DNA from: Streptomyces sp. MUM 2J | GTDB taxonomy: Bacteria; Actinomycetota; Actinomycetes; Streptomycetales; Streptomycetaceae | Length of the DNA stretch: 64,000 nucleotides | Assembly (NCBI RefSeq): GCF_022414535.1 | Contig: NZ_JADWYM010000012.1 | Coordinates: 1 to 64,000 of the forward strand | Direction: 5' to 3' | Shown: positions 32,965-41,607 of the stretch, piece by piece | Layout of the letters: every line of letters starts with the position of its first letter | Position numbering within the stretch: the first letter of the stretch is position 1 | The notes under the pieces: generated by a model | Told to the model about the DNA's origin: nothing | Database searches by the model: none | What the model saw: only the letters and a program-made list of their open reading frames with translations | Translations under genes and position numbers: made by a program

Positions 32965-34389
32965 ATGACCTCCCGAACCCGCCCGACCTCGCTGCGCACG
33001 GCGGTGGCGACGGCCGCGGCCGTCGCCACCGCCGCAGCCGGCCTCGCCGCGCTGCCCGCCACCGCAAGCGCCGCCACCGACGACGTCACGGTCCAGTACC
33101 GGACCAGCGCCACGGGCGCGACGGCGGACCAGACCGAACCCTGGTTCAGGATCAGGAACACCGGGGACGGCACGGTCCAGCTCAGCGCCGTGAAGATCCG
33201 CTACTACTTCAAGGCCGACAGCTCCGGCACCTCGTACCGCTTCGCGTGTTCCTGGGCGGTCAGGGGCTGCAGCAACATCACCGGAGCCTTCGGCACCCTG
33301 TCCAGCCCCACGGCGACCGCCGACCGCTACCTGGAGATCGGCTTCACCCCGGGTGCGGGCAGTCTCACGCCCGGCGCCGACACCGGGGACATGCAGCTGC
33401 GCTTCTACCGGTCGGACTGGCAGAGGCTGCAGCAGAGCGACGACTACTCGTTCGGCCCCTCGCAGACGGCCTACGCCGACTGGCCGAAGGTCACCGCCCG
33501 GCTGTCCGGCACGACGGTCTGGGGCACCGCCCCCGAGGGCAACGATCCGACGGATCCGCCCACCGAGCCGCCCACCGGCGGCCAGACCCTGTTCGACGAC
33601 TTCAACTACACCGGCTCAGGCGACCCGAGGATCTCGTCGAACGGCTGGAACGTACGGTCCAACTCCGGCGGTCCGGGGGTCCCCGGCGCGACCTGGGCCC
33701 CGGAGAACGTCACCTTCGCCGTCTCCGGCGGCAACTCGGTGATGAACCTCCGTTCACAGACGGCGGGAACCGCGGCAACCACCAAGCAGACCGAGGTGCT
33801 CACCAAGGCGACGAAGTTCAAGAACGGCACCTACGCGGCCCGGGTGAAGTTCTCCGACGCGCCCGTGTCCGGGCCCGACGGCGACCGCGTCGTCCAGACG
33901 TTCTTCACCATCAACGACCTCAAGGCCCCGATGGCCGACGACTACTCGGAGTACGACTTCGAGTACCTCCCCAACGGGGGCTGGGGCGAGCCGTCCCACA
34001 TCCTCTACACGACGTCCTGGGAGACGTACAACCCCGACCCGTGGCAGGCGGTCAACCAGCACTCGCAGGTCCGGCAGAGCTACGCCGGCTGGCACGACCT
34101 GGTGCTGACCATCGACGACAGCGCCATCAGGTACTACATCGACGGCCAGCTGTTCGGCACGCACGACGCCGCGTATCTGCCCGAGCGACCCATGTCGATC
34201 AACTTCAACCAGTGGCTGATCGACCTGGCCGGGCAGCCCAGCACCACGCCCCGCTCGTACGACGAGCAGGTCGACTACGTGCTCCACGTCAGGGACCGGG
34301 TCCTGACGCCTGCTCAGGTAGCCGCCATGGTCGCGTCGTACCGCGCCGCGGGCACGACGTTCGAGGACACGGTCCCGAACGGCCGATGA
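32965..34389 (+). CDS. Secreted CBM3-GH16 glycoside hydrolase
   Basis: The 474-residue preprotein has a signal peptide (1-36, ending ATASAA), an N-terminal CBM3-type carbohydrate-binding module (about 40-190; TEPWFRIRNTGDGTVQLSAVKIRYYF, ADWPKVTARLSG), a short Thr/Pro linker and a C-terminal GH16-like domain. The GH16 catalytic ExDxE motif is E329-Y-D331-F-E333. GH16 enzymes cut beta-1,3/1,4-glucans and related polymers; the exact substrate is unclear. ATG at 32965 has GGAAAGGA upstream. It lies 110 bases after the GH20 gene and may belong to the same operon. Confidence 0.82.
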   Translation: MTSRTRPTSLRTAVATAAAVATAAAGLAALPATASAATDDVTVQYRTSATGATADQTEPWFRIRNTGDGTVQLSAVKIRYYFKADSSGTSYRFACSWAVRGCSNITGAFGTLSSPTATADRYLEIGFTPGAGSLTPGADTGDMQLRFYRSDWQRLQQSDDYSFGPSQTAYADWPKVTARLSGTTVWGTAPEGNDPTDPPTEPPTGGQTLFDDFNYTGSGDPRISSNGWNVRSNSGGPGVPGATWAPENVTFAVSGGNSVMNLRSQTAGTAATTKQTEVLTKATKFKNGTYAARVKFSDAPVSGPDGDRVVQTFFTINDLKAPMADDYSEYDFEYLPNGGWGEPSHILYTTSWETYNPDPWQAVNQHSQVRQSYAGWHDLVLTIDDSAIRYYIDGQLFGTHDAAYLPERPMSINFNQWLIDLAGQPSTTPRSYDEQVDYVLHVRDRVLTPAQVAAMVASYRAAGTTFEDTVPNGR

Positions 34390-34453
34390 GTGACATGCAC
34401 CTGCCGGACCGGCCAACGGCTGAGAGGGCCTGGCCGTGTCCGGCGCGATCACG

Positions 34454-34486
34454 GCGGTCGGGGCCGTCCAGGACGGCCCCGACCGC
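34454..34486. terminator. Strong hairpin between convergent genes
   Basis: Sixteen-base perfect arms (34454-34469 and 34471-34486) are separated by a single base, 64 bases after the GH16 stop. The converging DMT gene lies on the other side, so this probably terminates both directions. The rest of 34390-34735 contains short GGCCGGAC tandem repeats near 34650 and no gene I can support. Confidence 0.7.
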
Positions 34487-34735
34487 TGCGGCTGCATCCT
34501 GACGGGAGTGTCGGCACCGGTCCCGGCCGCAAGCGTGGCCAGGCGCTCTTCCCCCGCGAGCCGAGCCCCCTGGAAGCTCCCGTGAGCGGCTGAGTGCCTT
34601 CCCGCGGCGCGCCGCCTCACCGACGGCGGCGGGTCCGTCGGCTCGTACGGCCGGACGGCCGGACGGCCGGACGGCGAGGACCATCTCGTACGTGCCGTCG
34701 GCGCCCGTCGGTCAGCCCGTCGAGGACGGCACGTG

Positions 34736-35590
34736 CTACAACGCCTCCGCCTCGCTCCTGGCCAGGGCGAGCACTCCGGCGACGATCAGCCCGACCCCGA
34801 ACGCCAGTGGCAGCAGCCACCAGCCGCCCCGCACCCGTTCCTCGTACACCAGCACACCGAGCAGAAGGCTCACCGTGGCGTCCCCCAGGGTGAGCGCGGG
34901 CTGTGAAGCGATCAGGGGCCCGCCCTGCATCGCGTGTTCCAGCAGGAGCATGGCGCACACCCCGCTCGCAGCGAAGGCGTACGTCTGCCACGAGGTCAGG
35001 AACGCACCGATACCGCCATCGGTGAGGATGTGCACCGCGGTCTTCATCAGACCGGCCGTGAGGGCGAAGCAGATCGCGGTGGCCGTACCGAGACACGCGG
35101 CACGGAGCCGGCCCGGAGGGCGCTTCAGCCCTGCGAGGGCCAGCAGGACGACGGCGCCCGCGCAGGCGACCAGCACGGGAAGCCAGCGGTCGATGGACAC
35201 ATGCGTACGGTTGCCTGCCGGCGCGGCGGACCACAGCGCAAGGCCCAGCCCCGCGACGACGACGAGCAGTTGGAGCAGCAACGTGCCGGAAGGGCGGCGG
35301 CGTTGCATCAGCGAGGCGAACAGCAGGGCCAGCGGCAGTTCCAGGACGAACAGCGGCTGAACGAGCGACAGCGGACCGGTCGCCAGTGCGACCGCCTGCC
35401 ACACACCGGCCGCGATCACCGTCAGCATGCCCGCCAGCCAGACGGGTCGTCGCAGCAGATCGAGGATCAGTCCGGGGCGGAACCCCTTGGACTGCGGCAC
35501 GGTGAGTGCGGCCCGGCGCTGCAGCACGGTGGCGAGCGCGTTGCTGAGTGCGGCCAGCAGTGCGAAAAGAGTCGGCAGGACGATCCCCAT
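34736..35590 (-). CDS. DMT-superfamily (EamA-like) membrane transporter
   Basis: The 284-residue protein has about ten short hydrophobic helices with small hydrophilic loops, starting MGIVLPTLFALLAALSNALATVLQRRAAL, and a second half that repeats the pattern (SWQTYAFAASGVCAMLLLEH, SLLLGVLVYEERVRGGWW). This is the drug/metabolite transporter fold seen in streptomycete YdcZ/EamA-like proteins. Substrate unknown. I chose the ATG at 35590 since the upstream extension is hydrophilic and unlike a leader. Confidence 0.78.
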   Translation of the reverse strand: MGIVLPTLFALLAALSNALATVLQRRAALTVPQSKGFRPGLILDLLRRPVWLAGMLTVIAAGVWQAVALATGPLSLVQPLFVLELPLALLFASLMQRRRPSGTLLLQLLVVVAGLGLALWSAAPAGNRTHVSIDRWLPVLVACAGAVVLLALAGLKRPPGRLRAACLGTATAICFALTAGLMKTAVHILTDGGIGAFLTSWQTYAFAASGVCAMLLLEHAMQGGPLIASQPALTLGDATVSLLLGVLVYEERVRGGWWLLPLAFGVGLIVAGVLALARSEAEAL

Positions 35591-35954
35591 GCTCTCATCC
35601 TTCGCGAACCCGCCCTCCGCCCACCCCGGCGACACGGCCCCTCGTCCATGATCTGACACGAAGTCCGGGAGGATCGCGGTCCATCCGGGGCCGGCCGGAG
35701 TCGCGGACCTCGATACCCGCCGGGACTCCTTGCGGGCCCGGCCGGAGGGTCGTTCGGCGGCGCCCGGTGCCGTCCGTACGGGGACGGTGGGGGCGCTTCG
35801 GGCCGGTCACTGTGATTTCTTGCCTTGTGGGATCCGCCCCGTGCGGCGAGTCTCGGGTCGAACGGGTCTCCGAAAAGTTGTTATCGGAAGCTCGCCGGGG
35901 GGTCTCCCATGTGTCGGGCAGTACCGTCCGGCACCGAGGACAGGGAAGCTTCTG
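35591..35954. other. Divergent intergenic region of DMT gene and sigma-CAP gene
   Basis: The 364-base gap must hold both promoters. The segment 35810-35900 is AT-richer, and an 18-base imperfect palindrome around CCGAAAAGTTGTTATCGG (about 35870-35887) could be a regulatory site. Autoregulation by the sigma factor is possible, but I cannot assign -35/-10 elements. No gene is supported here. Confidence 0.35.
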
Positions 35955-37631
35955 ATGAGTACACAGCACACGGTGGAGTCGGCGGCGCTGGTCACCGCGG
36001 CCCGAGCAGGCGACTCAGCGGCCCAGGACGCTCTGGTCGGCGCGTACCTCCCGCTGGTCTACAACATCGTGGGCCGTGCCTTGAACGGTTCCGTCGACGT
36101 CGACGACGTCGTGCAGGACACCATGCTCCGTGCCCTGAACTCCCTGGGTGGGCTGCGCAGCCCCGACAGCTTCCGCTCCTGGCTCGTGACCATCGCGATG
36201 AACCAGGTCCGCGCGCACTGGCAGGCCCGGCAGTCCGCGCCGGGCGCCGTGGAGGAAGCCCGGGACCTCGCGGACCCGGGCGCCGACTTCGTGGACCTGA
36301 CCATGGTGCGGCTGCAGCTGTCCGGCCAGCGCCGGGAGACCGCGCGGGCCACACGCTGGCTGGAGCCCGACGACCGGGCGCTGTTGTCGCTGTGGTGGCT
36401 GGAGTGCGCCGGCGAACTGACCCGCGCCGAGGTCACCGCGGCGCTGGAGATGTCCCCTCAGCACACCGCGGTCCGGGTGCAGCGGATGAAGGCCCAGCTG
36501 GAGGCGGGCCGTGTGGTGGTCCGGGCGCTGGAGGCGCAGCCGCCGTGCCGGGAACTGAGTGGCGTGCTGGCGTGCTGGGACGGCAGGCCGTCGGCACTGT
36601 GGCGCAAGCGAATAGCCCGGCACGCCCGCTCCTGCATGCGGTGCTCCGGTCTGTGGAGCGGGCTCATGCCCGCCGAGGGGCTCCTGGCCGGCCTGGCGCT
36701 GGTCCCCGTGTCGGCGGCGCTGCTCACGAAGGGGGGCCGGGCGGCGGACGGCATCGGCCTGGCGGGTTCGGCGTCCCCGGCGGCAGCAGCCGCCTCCGCT
36801 CATCCGGACGCGGATGCCGTTGCAGACGCCGGCGCGGGTCGTACGCGCTCCGGACACCGCGCCGCGGGTGGCCGCCGTTCCACGTCCCGCAGCGCGTCAC
36901 GCCGACGCCGGCGCGTGCGGCGCCGGGCCATCGGCGGCGCGGTCGTGGCGGCCTGCGTCGCGGGCGGCGGCCTGTGGTACTTCGGGACCGGCCCCGGAAC
37001 GGGCGACGGGGAGACGACCGCGAGCCGGCCCGCCGACGGCCCCGTGGTGGACCTGTCCGCCACGCGCACCGTCGAGGCGGCATCGCCGACCGTCACGAAC
37101 TCACCGAGCCCCACCGCCCCGGCCACGAAGAAGCCCAGCCCCACCCCGACCACTCCCCGCCCCACGAAGAGGCCCTCCTCCCCCTCGCCCACCCCCCGGC
37201 CGACCAAGAAACCCTCCGCCGCGGCGCCGCAGGCCGGACCGACCCCTTCCGGCACCGTGGGCCAGGTCGTCGCACTGGTCAACAAAGAGCGGGCCAAGGC
37301 AGGTTGCGGGCCGCTCACGGAGGACTCCCAGCTGGACAAGGCGGCCCTGGCCCACTCCGACGACATGGCCGCCCGCGGCTTCTTCGACCACACCAACCCC
37401 GACGGCGTCGGTCCCGGGCAGCGCATCACGGACGCCGGCTACCGCTGGTCCTCCTACGGGGAGAACATCGCCCAGGGGCAGCAGACGCCCCAGGCGGTCA
37501 TGGATGCGTGGATGAACAGCCCCGGTCACCGGGCCAACATCCTGAACTGCTCCTTCAAGAACCTCGGGGTGGGCGTCCACCAGGGCTCGGGCGGCCCGTG
37601 GTGGACCCAGGACTTCGGCAGCAGACTCTGA
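35955..37631 (+). CDS. ECF-type sigma factor fused to zinc-binding anti-sigma motif, membrane segment and extracellular CAP domain
   Basis: The 558-residue protein starts with sigma region 2 (about 17-90; VDVDDVVQDTMLRALNSL, FRSWLVTIAMNQVRAHW) and sigma region 4 (about 143-186; LTRAEVTAALEMSPQHTAVRVQRMK). A ZAS-like HxxxCxxC follows (RHARSCMRC, about 222-230), then an Arg-rich stretch, one membrane helix (about 325-345), a Pro/Thr/Lys-rich extracellular linker and a CAP domain (about 438-557; NKERAKAGCGPL, HTNPDGVGPG, GENIAQGQ, NSPGHRANIL). Sigma, anti-sigma and sensor thus lie on one chain; release of the sigma part would need proteolysis or a different mechanism. ATG at 35955 follows GGGAAG. 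No frameshift joins the parts. Confidence 0.85.
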   Translation: MSTQHTVESAALVTAARAGDSAAQDALVGAYLPLVYNIVGRALNGSVDVDDVVQDTMLRALNSLGGLRSPDSFRSWLVTIAMNQVRAHWQARQSAPGAVEEARDLADPGADFVDLTMVRLQLSGQRRETARATRWLEPDDRALLSLWWLECAGELTRAEVTAALEMSPQHTAVRVQRMKAQLEAGRVVVRALEAQPPCRELSGVLACWDGRPSALWRKRIARHARSCMRCSGLWSGLMPAEGLLAGLALVPVSAALLTKGGRAADGIGLAGSASPAAAAASAHPDADAVADAGAGRTRSGHRAAGGRRSTSRSASRRRRRVRRRAIGGAVVAACVAGGGLWYFGTGPGTGDGETTASRPADGPVVDLSATRTVEAASPTVTNSPSPTAPATKKPSPTPTTPRPTKRPSSPSPTPRPTKKPSAAAPQAGPTPSGTVGQVVALVNKERAKAGCGPLTEDSQLDKAALAHSDDMAARGFFDHTNPDGVGPGQRITDAGYRWSSYGENIAQGQQTPQAVMDAWMNSPGHRANILNCSFKNLGVGVHQGSGGPWWTQDFGSRL

Positions 37632-37895
37632 CGCCGACCACCGTCCGGCCTCTGCGGCGGCCGGGGCCCGGAAAGCGCCCGCTGGGCCGCTCCCTCCCCC
37701 CTCTCCCGCCCCGGCCTCGACCGTCGCACCGGGCGGTCCCGCCTCGGCACGGCCACAGCAGTCCGGACTCGGCCCCGGTTCCTCCACCCCGGTGGCCGAC
37801 CCGACTGCCCTGGGCCTCACCGGCCCCGCCCGGCGCCGTCCACGACGTCCGCGCTGCCCGCGAACACGGCACCGTCGACGCTCTCGCAGAAGCCG

Positions 37896-38003
37896 GGCGG
37901 CTCCTCCGCCCACTGCGGTGCTCGACCACCCGGATCACCAGCCTCCCCCAGACTGTCCTCACCCTTCATCTGACCAGCTCAGAGTGAGGGCAGAAAAGGC
38001 CCA
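37896..38003 (+). mobile_element. Solo right end of an IS5-type insertion sequence
   Basis: This 108-base segment aligns without gaps to 40123-40230, with only a few mismatches by eye. It encodes the C-terminus of a transposase in frame (RLLRPLRCSTTRITSLPQTV, ending LTSSE stop) and continues to the terminal GGCCCA. No left end or transposase core is seen beside it. It is a relic of an earlier insertion. The preceding 37632-37895 stretch shows nothing else. Confidence 0.72.
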
Positions 38004-38088
38004 TTGACGTCTACTGCCGGATTTGACGAACTACCGGCAACCTCCCGGCCCTGGGGCAAGGCCCGTTCTCCGGAACGACGGAACCGGC

Positions 38089-39564
38089 TCAGCAGAGCGG
38101 GGGGATACTCTGCTCGAATTGGAAGACCTCGTGCGGGTCGTACTTCCCCTTGATGGCCCGGAGTCGCTTGAAGTGCTCGCCGTAGTATTCCTCGCCCCAG
38201 TTCGCGATCGACCTGTCCGGGACGTTGACATATCCGCCGTGGAAGTAGGGCCGCAGGATGTCCCGAAACTGCTCGATCCAGCCGATGTGCAAGCTGTTGT
38301 TCTCGGAGCCGTTCCAGCCGGTGCCGGGCTCGGCGTAGAAGATGGGGTCGCGCCAGTACCAAGCCGCGCCGCCCGACGGCGGCCGGCGCACCGCTCCACC
38401 CCAGCTGAGGGCCCAGAAGTTGCAGTGTTCACTGGGCGCGTTGGCCAGCATGTGCCTGATTTCACCCAGGCTCTTCCGCGGGAGCGGCTCATGTACCCAC
38501 ATCGGTGTGAACTTATAGTTGAAGTACTCACGCGGACCCGAGTTTTCAGCATTGAAGTAGTCCACGTAGCTCTCCGCGGTCACCTCGAAGCTGGCCCCTG
38601 GCACCTCGAGCAGAGGTTCGACCATCTTGCGCACCTGGTCCGCCGGTCCGAGGAAGGTCCCGCTGACCTCGATACCCACGGAGGGGATGCCGGCGTTGTA
38701 CGTCGAGCTCAGCCGCTCATCGGCCGACGGCGCCCAGCGCTGCCACGTGTCCAGCGCACGCTCCAGCGCACGGAACGGCCAGGTGACCTTCCAGATCCCC
38801 ACTTTCCTGGGAATCGCGTGAATCCGGAGCTGGTACGACGTGGCGATGCCGAAGTTGCCGCCACCGCCGCCCCGGCAGGCCCACAGTAGATCCGAGTGGT
38901 GCTCCGAGTCGGCCCGCACGACCTTCGCTCCCGACGCGCCGTCGGGGATGACGATTTCGGTGGCCAGCAGGTTGTCACAGGCGACGCCCATCTTCCGGCT
39001 GAAGAGCCCGATGCCTCCGCCCAGGATCAATCCGCCTAGCCCCACGGTCGCCTCGTTGCCGGTCGGGAAGCCGAACGGCGACAGGTTGTTGACCAGCTCG
39101 CCCTGAGTCAACCCCGTACCCACTGTGGCAGTCATCGCCCTCGGGTCGATGTGCACCGACTTGAGATCGCTGACATCGATCGTGATGCCCCCGTCGACCG
39201 ATGACCATCCCTCGAGTGAGTGGCGGCCGCTTCGGGCCCGGAAAGCGATGTCGTTCTCCCGTGCGTATCGGAGAGCATTCACCACGTCCTCGGTGTTCTG
39301 ACAGAACACCACAACCTGCGGGTATGAGTTGAACAACTCGTCCCAGTACTTCCGGGCCGACTCGTAGCCCGGATCCTGCGGGCGAACGAGGCGCCCCGTC
39401 AGCTCGGTTGCCTCGTGGGACCCATGAGGCACCGTTCCGTTCCTGGTCAACGGCATTGATACCGCCGACGGCAATGACACGCCACTTAGCGAGACGGCAC
39501 CAGCTGCAGCAGTCAGCCCCTTGAGGGCACTGCGCCTGGACCATCCCTCCCGCTCCTCCGACAT
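38089..39564 (-). CDS. Exported FAD-linked oxidase of the berberine-bridge-enzyme type
   Basis: The 491-residue protein has a twin-arginine-like signal (SRRSALKGLTAAAGA), an FAD-binding-4 domain with VVFCQNTEDVVNALRYAREN and RARSGRHSLEG (His115, the usual covalent flavin His), and the BBE C-terminus YYGEHFKRLRAIKGKYDPHEVFQFEQSI. The second flavin-attaching Cys of bicovalent relatives is absent (TGNEATVGLGG). It should oxidise an alcohol, sugar or phenolic compound outside the cell. Its GC content is visibly lower than all neighbours, and IS5-type ends lie on both sides, so recent horizontal acquisition is likely. ATG at 39564. Confidence 0.88.
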   Translation of the reverse strand: MSEEREGWSRRSALKGLTAAAGAVSLSGVSLPSAVSMPLTRNGTVPHGSHEATELTGRLVRPQDPGYESARKYWDELFNSYPQVVVFCQNTEDVVNALRYARENDIAFRARSGRHSLEGWSSVDGGITIDVSDLKSVHIDPRAMTATVGTGLTQGELVNNLSPFGFPTGNEATVGLGGLILGGGIGLFSRKMGVACDNLLATEIVIPDGASGAKVVRADSEHHSDLLWACRGGGGGNFGIATSYQLRIHAIPRKVGIWKVTWPFRALERALDTWQRWAPSADERLSSTYNAGIPSVGIEVSGTFLGPADQVRKMVEPLLEVPGASFEVTAESYVDYFNAENSGPREYFNYKFTPMWVHEPLPRKSLGEIRHMLANAPSEHCNFWALSWGGAVRRPPSGGAAWYWRDPIFYAEPGTGWNGSENNSLHIGWIEQFRDILRPYFHGGYVNVPDRSIANWGEEYYGEHFKRLRAIKGKYDPHEVFQFEQSIPPLC

Positions 39565-39760
39565 TACGATCTCCCTTGGGTCGGCTCATGGAAATGATCT
39601 GATTTCTACAATTCCATGCAGGAATTCATCGACACAATGCCGAACGGAGGTGACCATAGGTGGCGCCACAGAACCGGGACGGTTGACACGCACATCTTCT
39701 CCCAGCCGGACTCCTCAAAGGGCACTGATGGAGCAACGGGCTGAGCCTCCATCTGATTGG

Positions 39761-40230
39761 TGAGCCCTTTCCAACCTGCCTCTGGAGTACGGAGGTTGGG
39801 CTGACAACGTGGTGAAGCCCCTGGTAAATGGGTTTTCGACCAAGAGAACCGTCTCCACCAGAGGCTTCATGTGTTTGTCTACCCGTCGGGCGTCGACGTG
39901 TCCAGCTCTACCCTCCGCTTCCTCACACAGCAGTTGCGGCGGCACCGCCGTGCGATCGGCTCCCGTCGGCGGCGCCTGAGCGCCGGCCGCCAGGCCCTGC
40001 TCGCCCTCGCCCAACTGCGGGTGGGGCACACATACGCTCAGCTCGCGGCCGGGTTCGGCGTCGGAACCACGACGGCCTACCGCTATGTCGTCGAGGCGAG
40101 GCCGTCGCCACCCTCAAGTCCTGGCGGCTCCTCCGCACACTGCGGTGCTCGACCACCCGGATCACCGGCCTCCCCCACACTGTCCTCACCCTTCATCTGA
40201 CCAGCTCAGAGTGAGGGCAGAAAAGGCCCA
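39761..40230 (+). mobile_element. Internally deleted IS5-type element (MITE-like)
   Basis: The left end starts TGAGCCCTTTCC and the right end, read in reverse, TGGGCCTTTTCT; about 13 of the first 20 bases agree. Inside, 39871-40095 encodes a transposase N-terminus and 40097-40200 its C-terminus in another frame, so most of the transposase is missing. At 470 bases with both ends it could still be mobilised by an intact relative. No clear target duplication is seen (TGG left, CGG right). Confidence 0.7.
39871..40200 (+). pseudogene. Truncated, frameshifted IS5-type transposase
   Basis: From the GTG at 39871 the product reads MFVYPSGVDVSSSTLRFL and GHTYAQLAAGFGVGTTTAYR, the HTH part of IS5-like (DDE superfamily) streptomycete transposases. 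At about 40096 similarity jumps to the extreme C-terminus in a different frame (LKSWRLLRTLRCSTTRIT, ending LTSSE). The DDE catalytic core is gone, so it is inactive. Confidence 0.75.
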
Positions 40231-40336
40231 CGGTCCATCGACCATCAGATCCGTCAACGGTCCAGAGACTGGCGCTCCCGCCGAAGGGTTACTCGGACCT
40301 CGATCAATCCCGCATTCCTGATCATGGATTTTTCAC

Positions 40337-40354
40337 ATCGGATCACTTTCCGAT
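40337..40354 (+). promoter_or_regulatory. Palindrome upstream of the roadblock gene
   Basis: ATCGGA and TCCGAT flank a 6-base centre inside an AT-rich stretch, 119 bases before the roadblock-protein start. It is a candidate operator or promoter element. The remainder of 40231-40472 shows no gene. Confidence 0.4.
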
Positions 40355-40472
40355 CATCCTGAATCGTTCCCGGTCAGGCATCTCGCCCGCCGGTCCTGCG
40401 CACGTACGGTGCGTCCACGGGCAGGTCCTGAAAGGGAGCCGGCCACAGCCGACGATCAAGGGGAGGGCGCCG

Positions 40473-40847
40473 ATGGCGACCGTGGAAGTGGCACTGAAGG
40501 AAATGATGACCGCGATCGAGGGGGCACTGGGGGCGGCTGTCGTCGACTACACCAGCGGCATGGCCCTGGGCACCCTGGGCGGGAGCAAGGAACTGGATCT
40601 GACGGTCGCCGCGGCCGGGAACACGGACGTGATCCGCGCCAAGGTGCGCACCATGGAACTACTCGGGCTCAAGAGCCAGATCGAGGACATCCTGATCACC
40701 CTGGGTGGTCAGTACCACCTCATCCGGCTGGTGACCGGCCGGGACGGAAGCGGCCTGTTCCTCTACCTCGTCATCGACAAGAGCCGCTCGAACCTGGCGA
40801 TGGCCCGCCACCAGCTCAAGCGGATCGAAGGACAACTCGAGGTCTAG
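40473..40847 (+). CDS. Roadblock/LC7-domain protein
   Basis: The 124-residue protein fits the MglB/roadblock fold: ALGAAVVDYTSGMALGTLGG at the front, VRTMELLGLKSQIEDILITL in the middle and GLFLYLVIDKSRSNLAMARHQLKRIE at the end. In streptomycetes such proteins accompany small GTPases and nitrate-sensor-like kinases in conservon operons; here no GTPase, kinase or DUF742 neighbour is present, so it is an orphan copy. ATG at 40473 has a strong AAGGGGAGG site. Confidence 0.78.
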   Translation: MATVEVALKEMMTAIEGALGAAVVDYTSGMALGTLGGSKELDLTVAAAGNTDVIRAKVRTMELLGLKSQIEDILITLGGQYHLIRLVTGRDGSGLFLYLVIDKSRSNLAMARHQLKRIEGQLEV

Positions 40848-40882
40848 GTTCCCTGCGACCCCGGCCTACTCATGTCCATGAA

Positions 40883-40898
40883 TTGAAGAATTCTTCAA
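40883..40898 (+). promoter_or_regulatory. Perfect 16-bp palindrome before ArsR paralogue 3
   Basis: TTGAAGAATTCTTCAA lies 142 bases upstream of the regulator at 41040. With flanks (AATTG left, CAAGC right) it resembles the AATTGC-8-GCAATT sites before the two paralogous regulators in spacing and AT content. It is a likely operator. Confidence 0.55.
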
Positions 40899-41039
40899 GC
40901 CATCACTTGGAGAGGACGGCAATTCGTGAACGAAAGCCGGCCGGACTGAGAAAAATGAACGGGCACGACTCATGGCGCGGCTGCGTCCCCGGACACCGCC
41001 GCGCCGTGAAAGGCCACTTCGACAGGCAGGAAGAGCGCT

Positions 41040-41426
41040 ATGCAGGTCCCCCTCTATCAAGCAAAGGCAGAGTTCTTCCGTATGCTCGGCCATCCCGCGC
41101 GTATCAGGGTCCTGGAACTGCTGCAGCACGGCCCGGTCCCCGTGCGTGACTTGCTGGCCGACATCGACATCGAGCCGTCCAGTCTCTCGCAACAGCTGGC
41201 CGTCCTGCGCCGCGCCGGCATCGTCGTGTCCATGCGCGAAGGCTCCACGGTCAGGTACGCACTCGCCGGTGGCGACGTGGCCGAACTCCTGCGCGCGGCG
41301 CGACGCATCCTCACCGAGCTCATGGCCGGGCGGAACCAGCTCCTCGCCGAACTCCAGCAGAGCGACACCTCGGCGCCATCGGCCACGACCGCGTCCAGAA
41401 CCTCGGTCGAGACCGGCGCCCGCTGA
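41040..41426 (+). CDS. ArsR-family winged-helix regulator (paralogue 3)
   Basis: The 128-residue protein is very close to paralogue 1: VPLYQAKAEFFRMLGHPARI, LSQQLAVLRRAGIVVSMREG, GGDVAELLRAARRILTELMAG. It has no Cys. ATG at 41040 follows AGGAAGAG. Its 20-residue Ser/Thr/Ala-rich tail is extra. It is not adjacent to a transporter; it is followed by a terminator and converges on the tautomerase gene. It may work in trans with the other two paralogues. Confidence 0.85.
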   Translation: MQVPLYQAKAEFFRMLGHPARIRVLELLQHGPVPVRDLLADIDIEPSSLSQQLAVLRRAGIVVSMREGSTVRYALAGGDVAELLRAARRILTELMAGRNQLLAELQQSDTSAPSATTASRTSVETGAR

Positions 41427-41532
41427 GGGCGAACGACCGCGTCGCACGTCTCGCAGCACCGTGAGGCCCGGGTCCGGGAAGCGTCCGCGTCGGGAGTCGT
41501 CCCGGCGCCCTCCGGTGCTGATGGTCAGGGCA

Positions 41533-41575
41533 CGCCTCGTGCCCGTACGGCGAGGGGCCGGACGGGCACGAGGCG
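41533..41575. terminator. Bidirectional terminator hairpin
   Basis: Fourteen-base perfect arms (CGCCTCGTGCCCGT at 41533-41546 and its complement at 41562-41575) with a 15-base loop lie between convergent genes, about 107 bases after the ArsR stop and 33 before the tautomerase stop. Confidence 0.7.
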
Positions 41576-41607
41576 CGGATCGGGCCGTGCCGGGGAAGTG
41601 CCGGGCG

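Noticed and set aside
39761..40230. Intact transposable element with target duplication
   Set aside because: The transposase core is missing and the flanking bases (TGG and CGG) do not give a convincing duplication.
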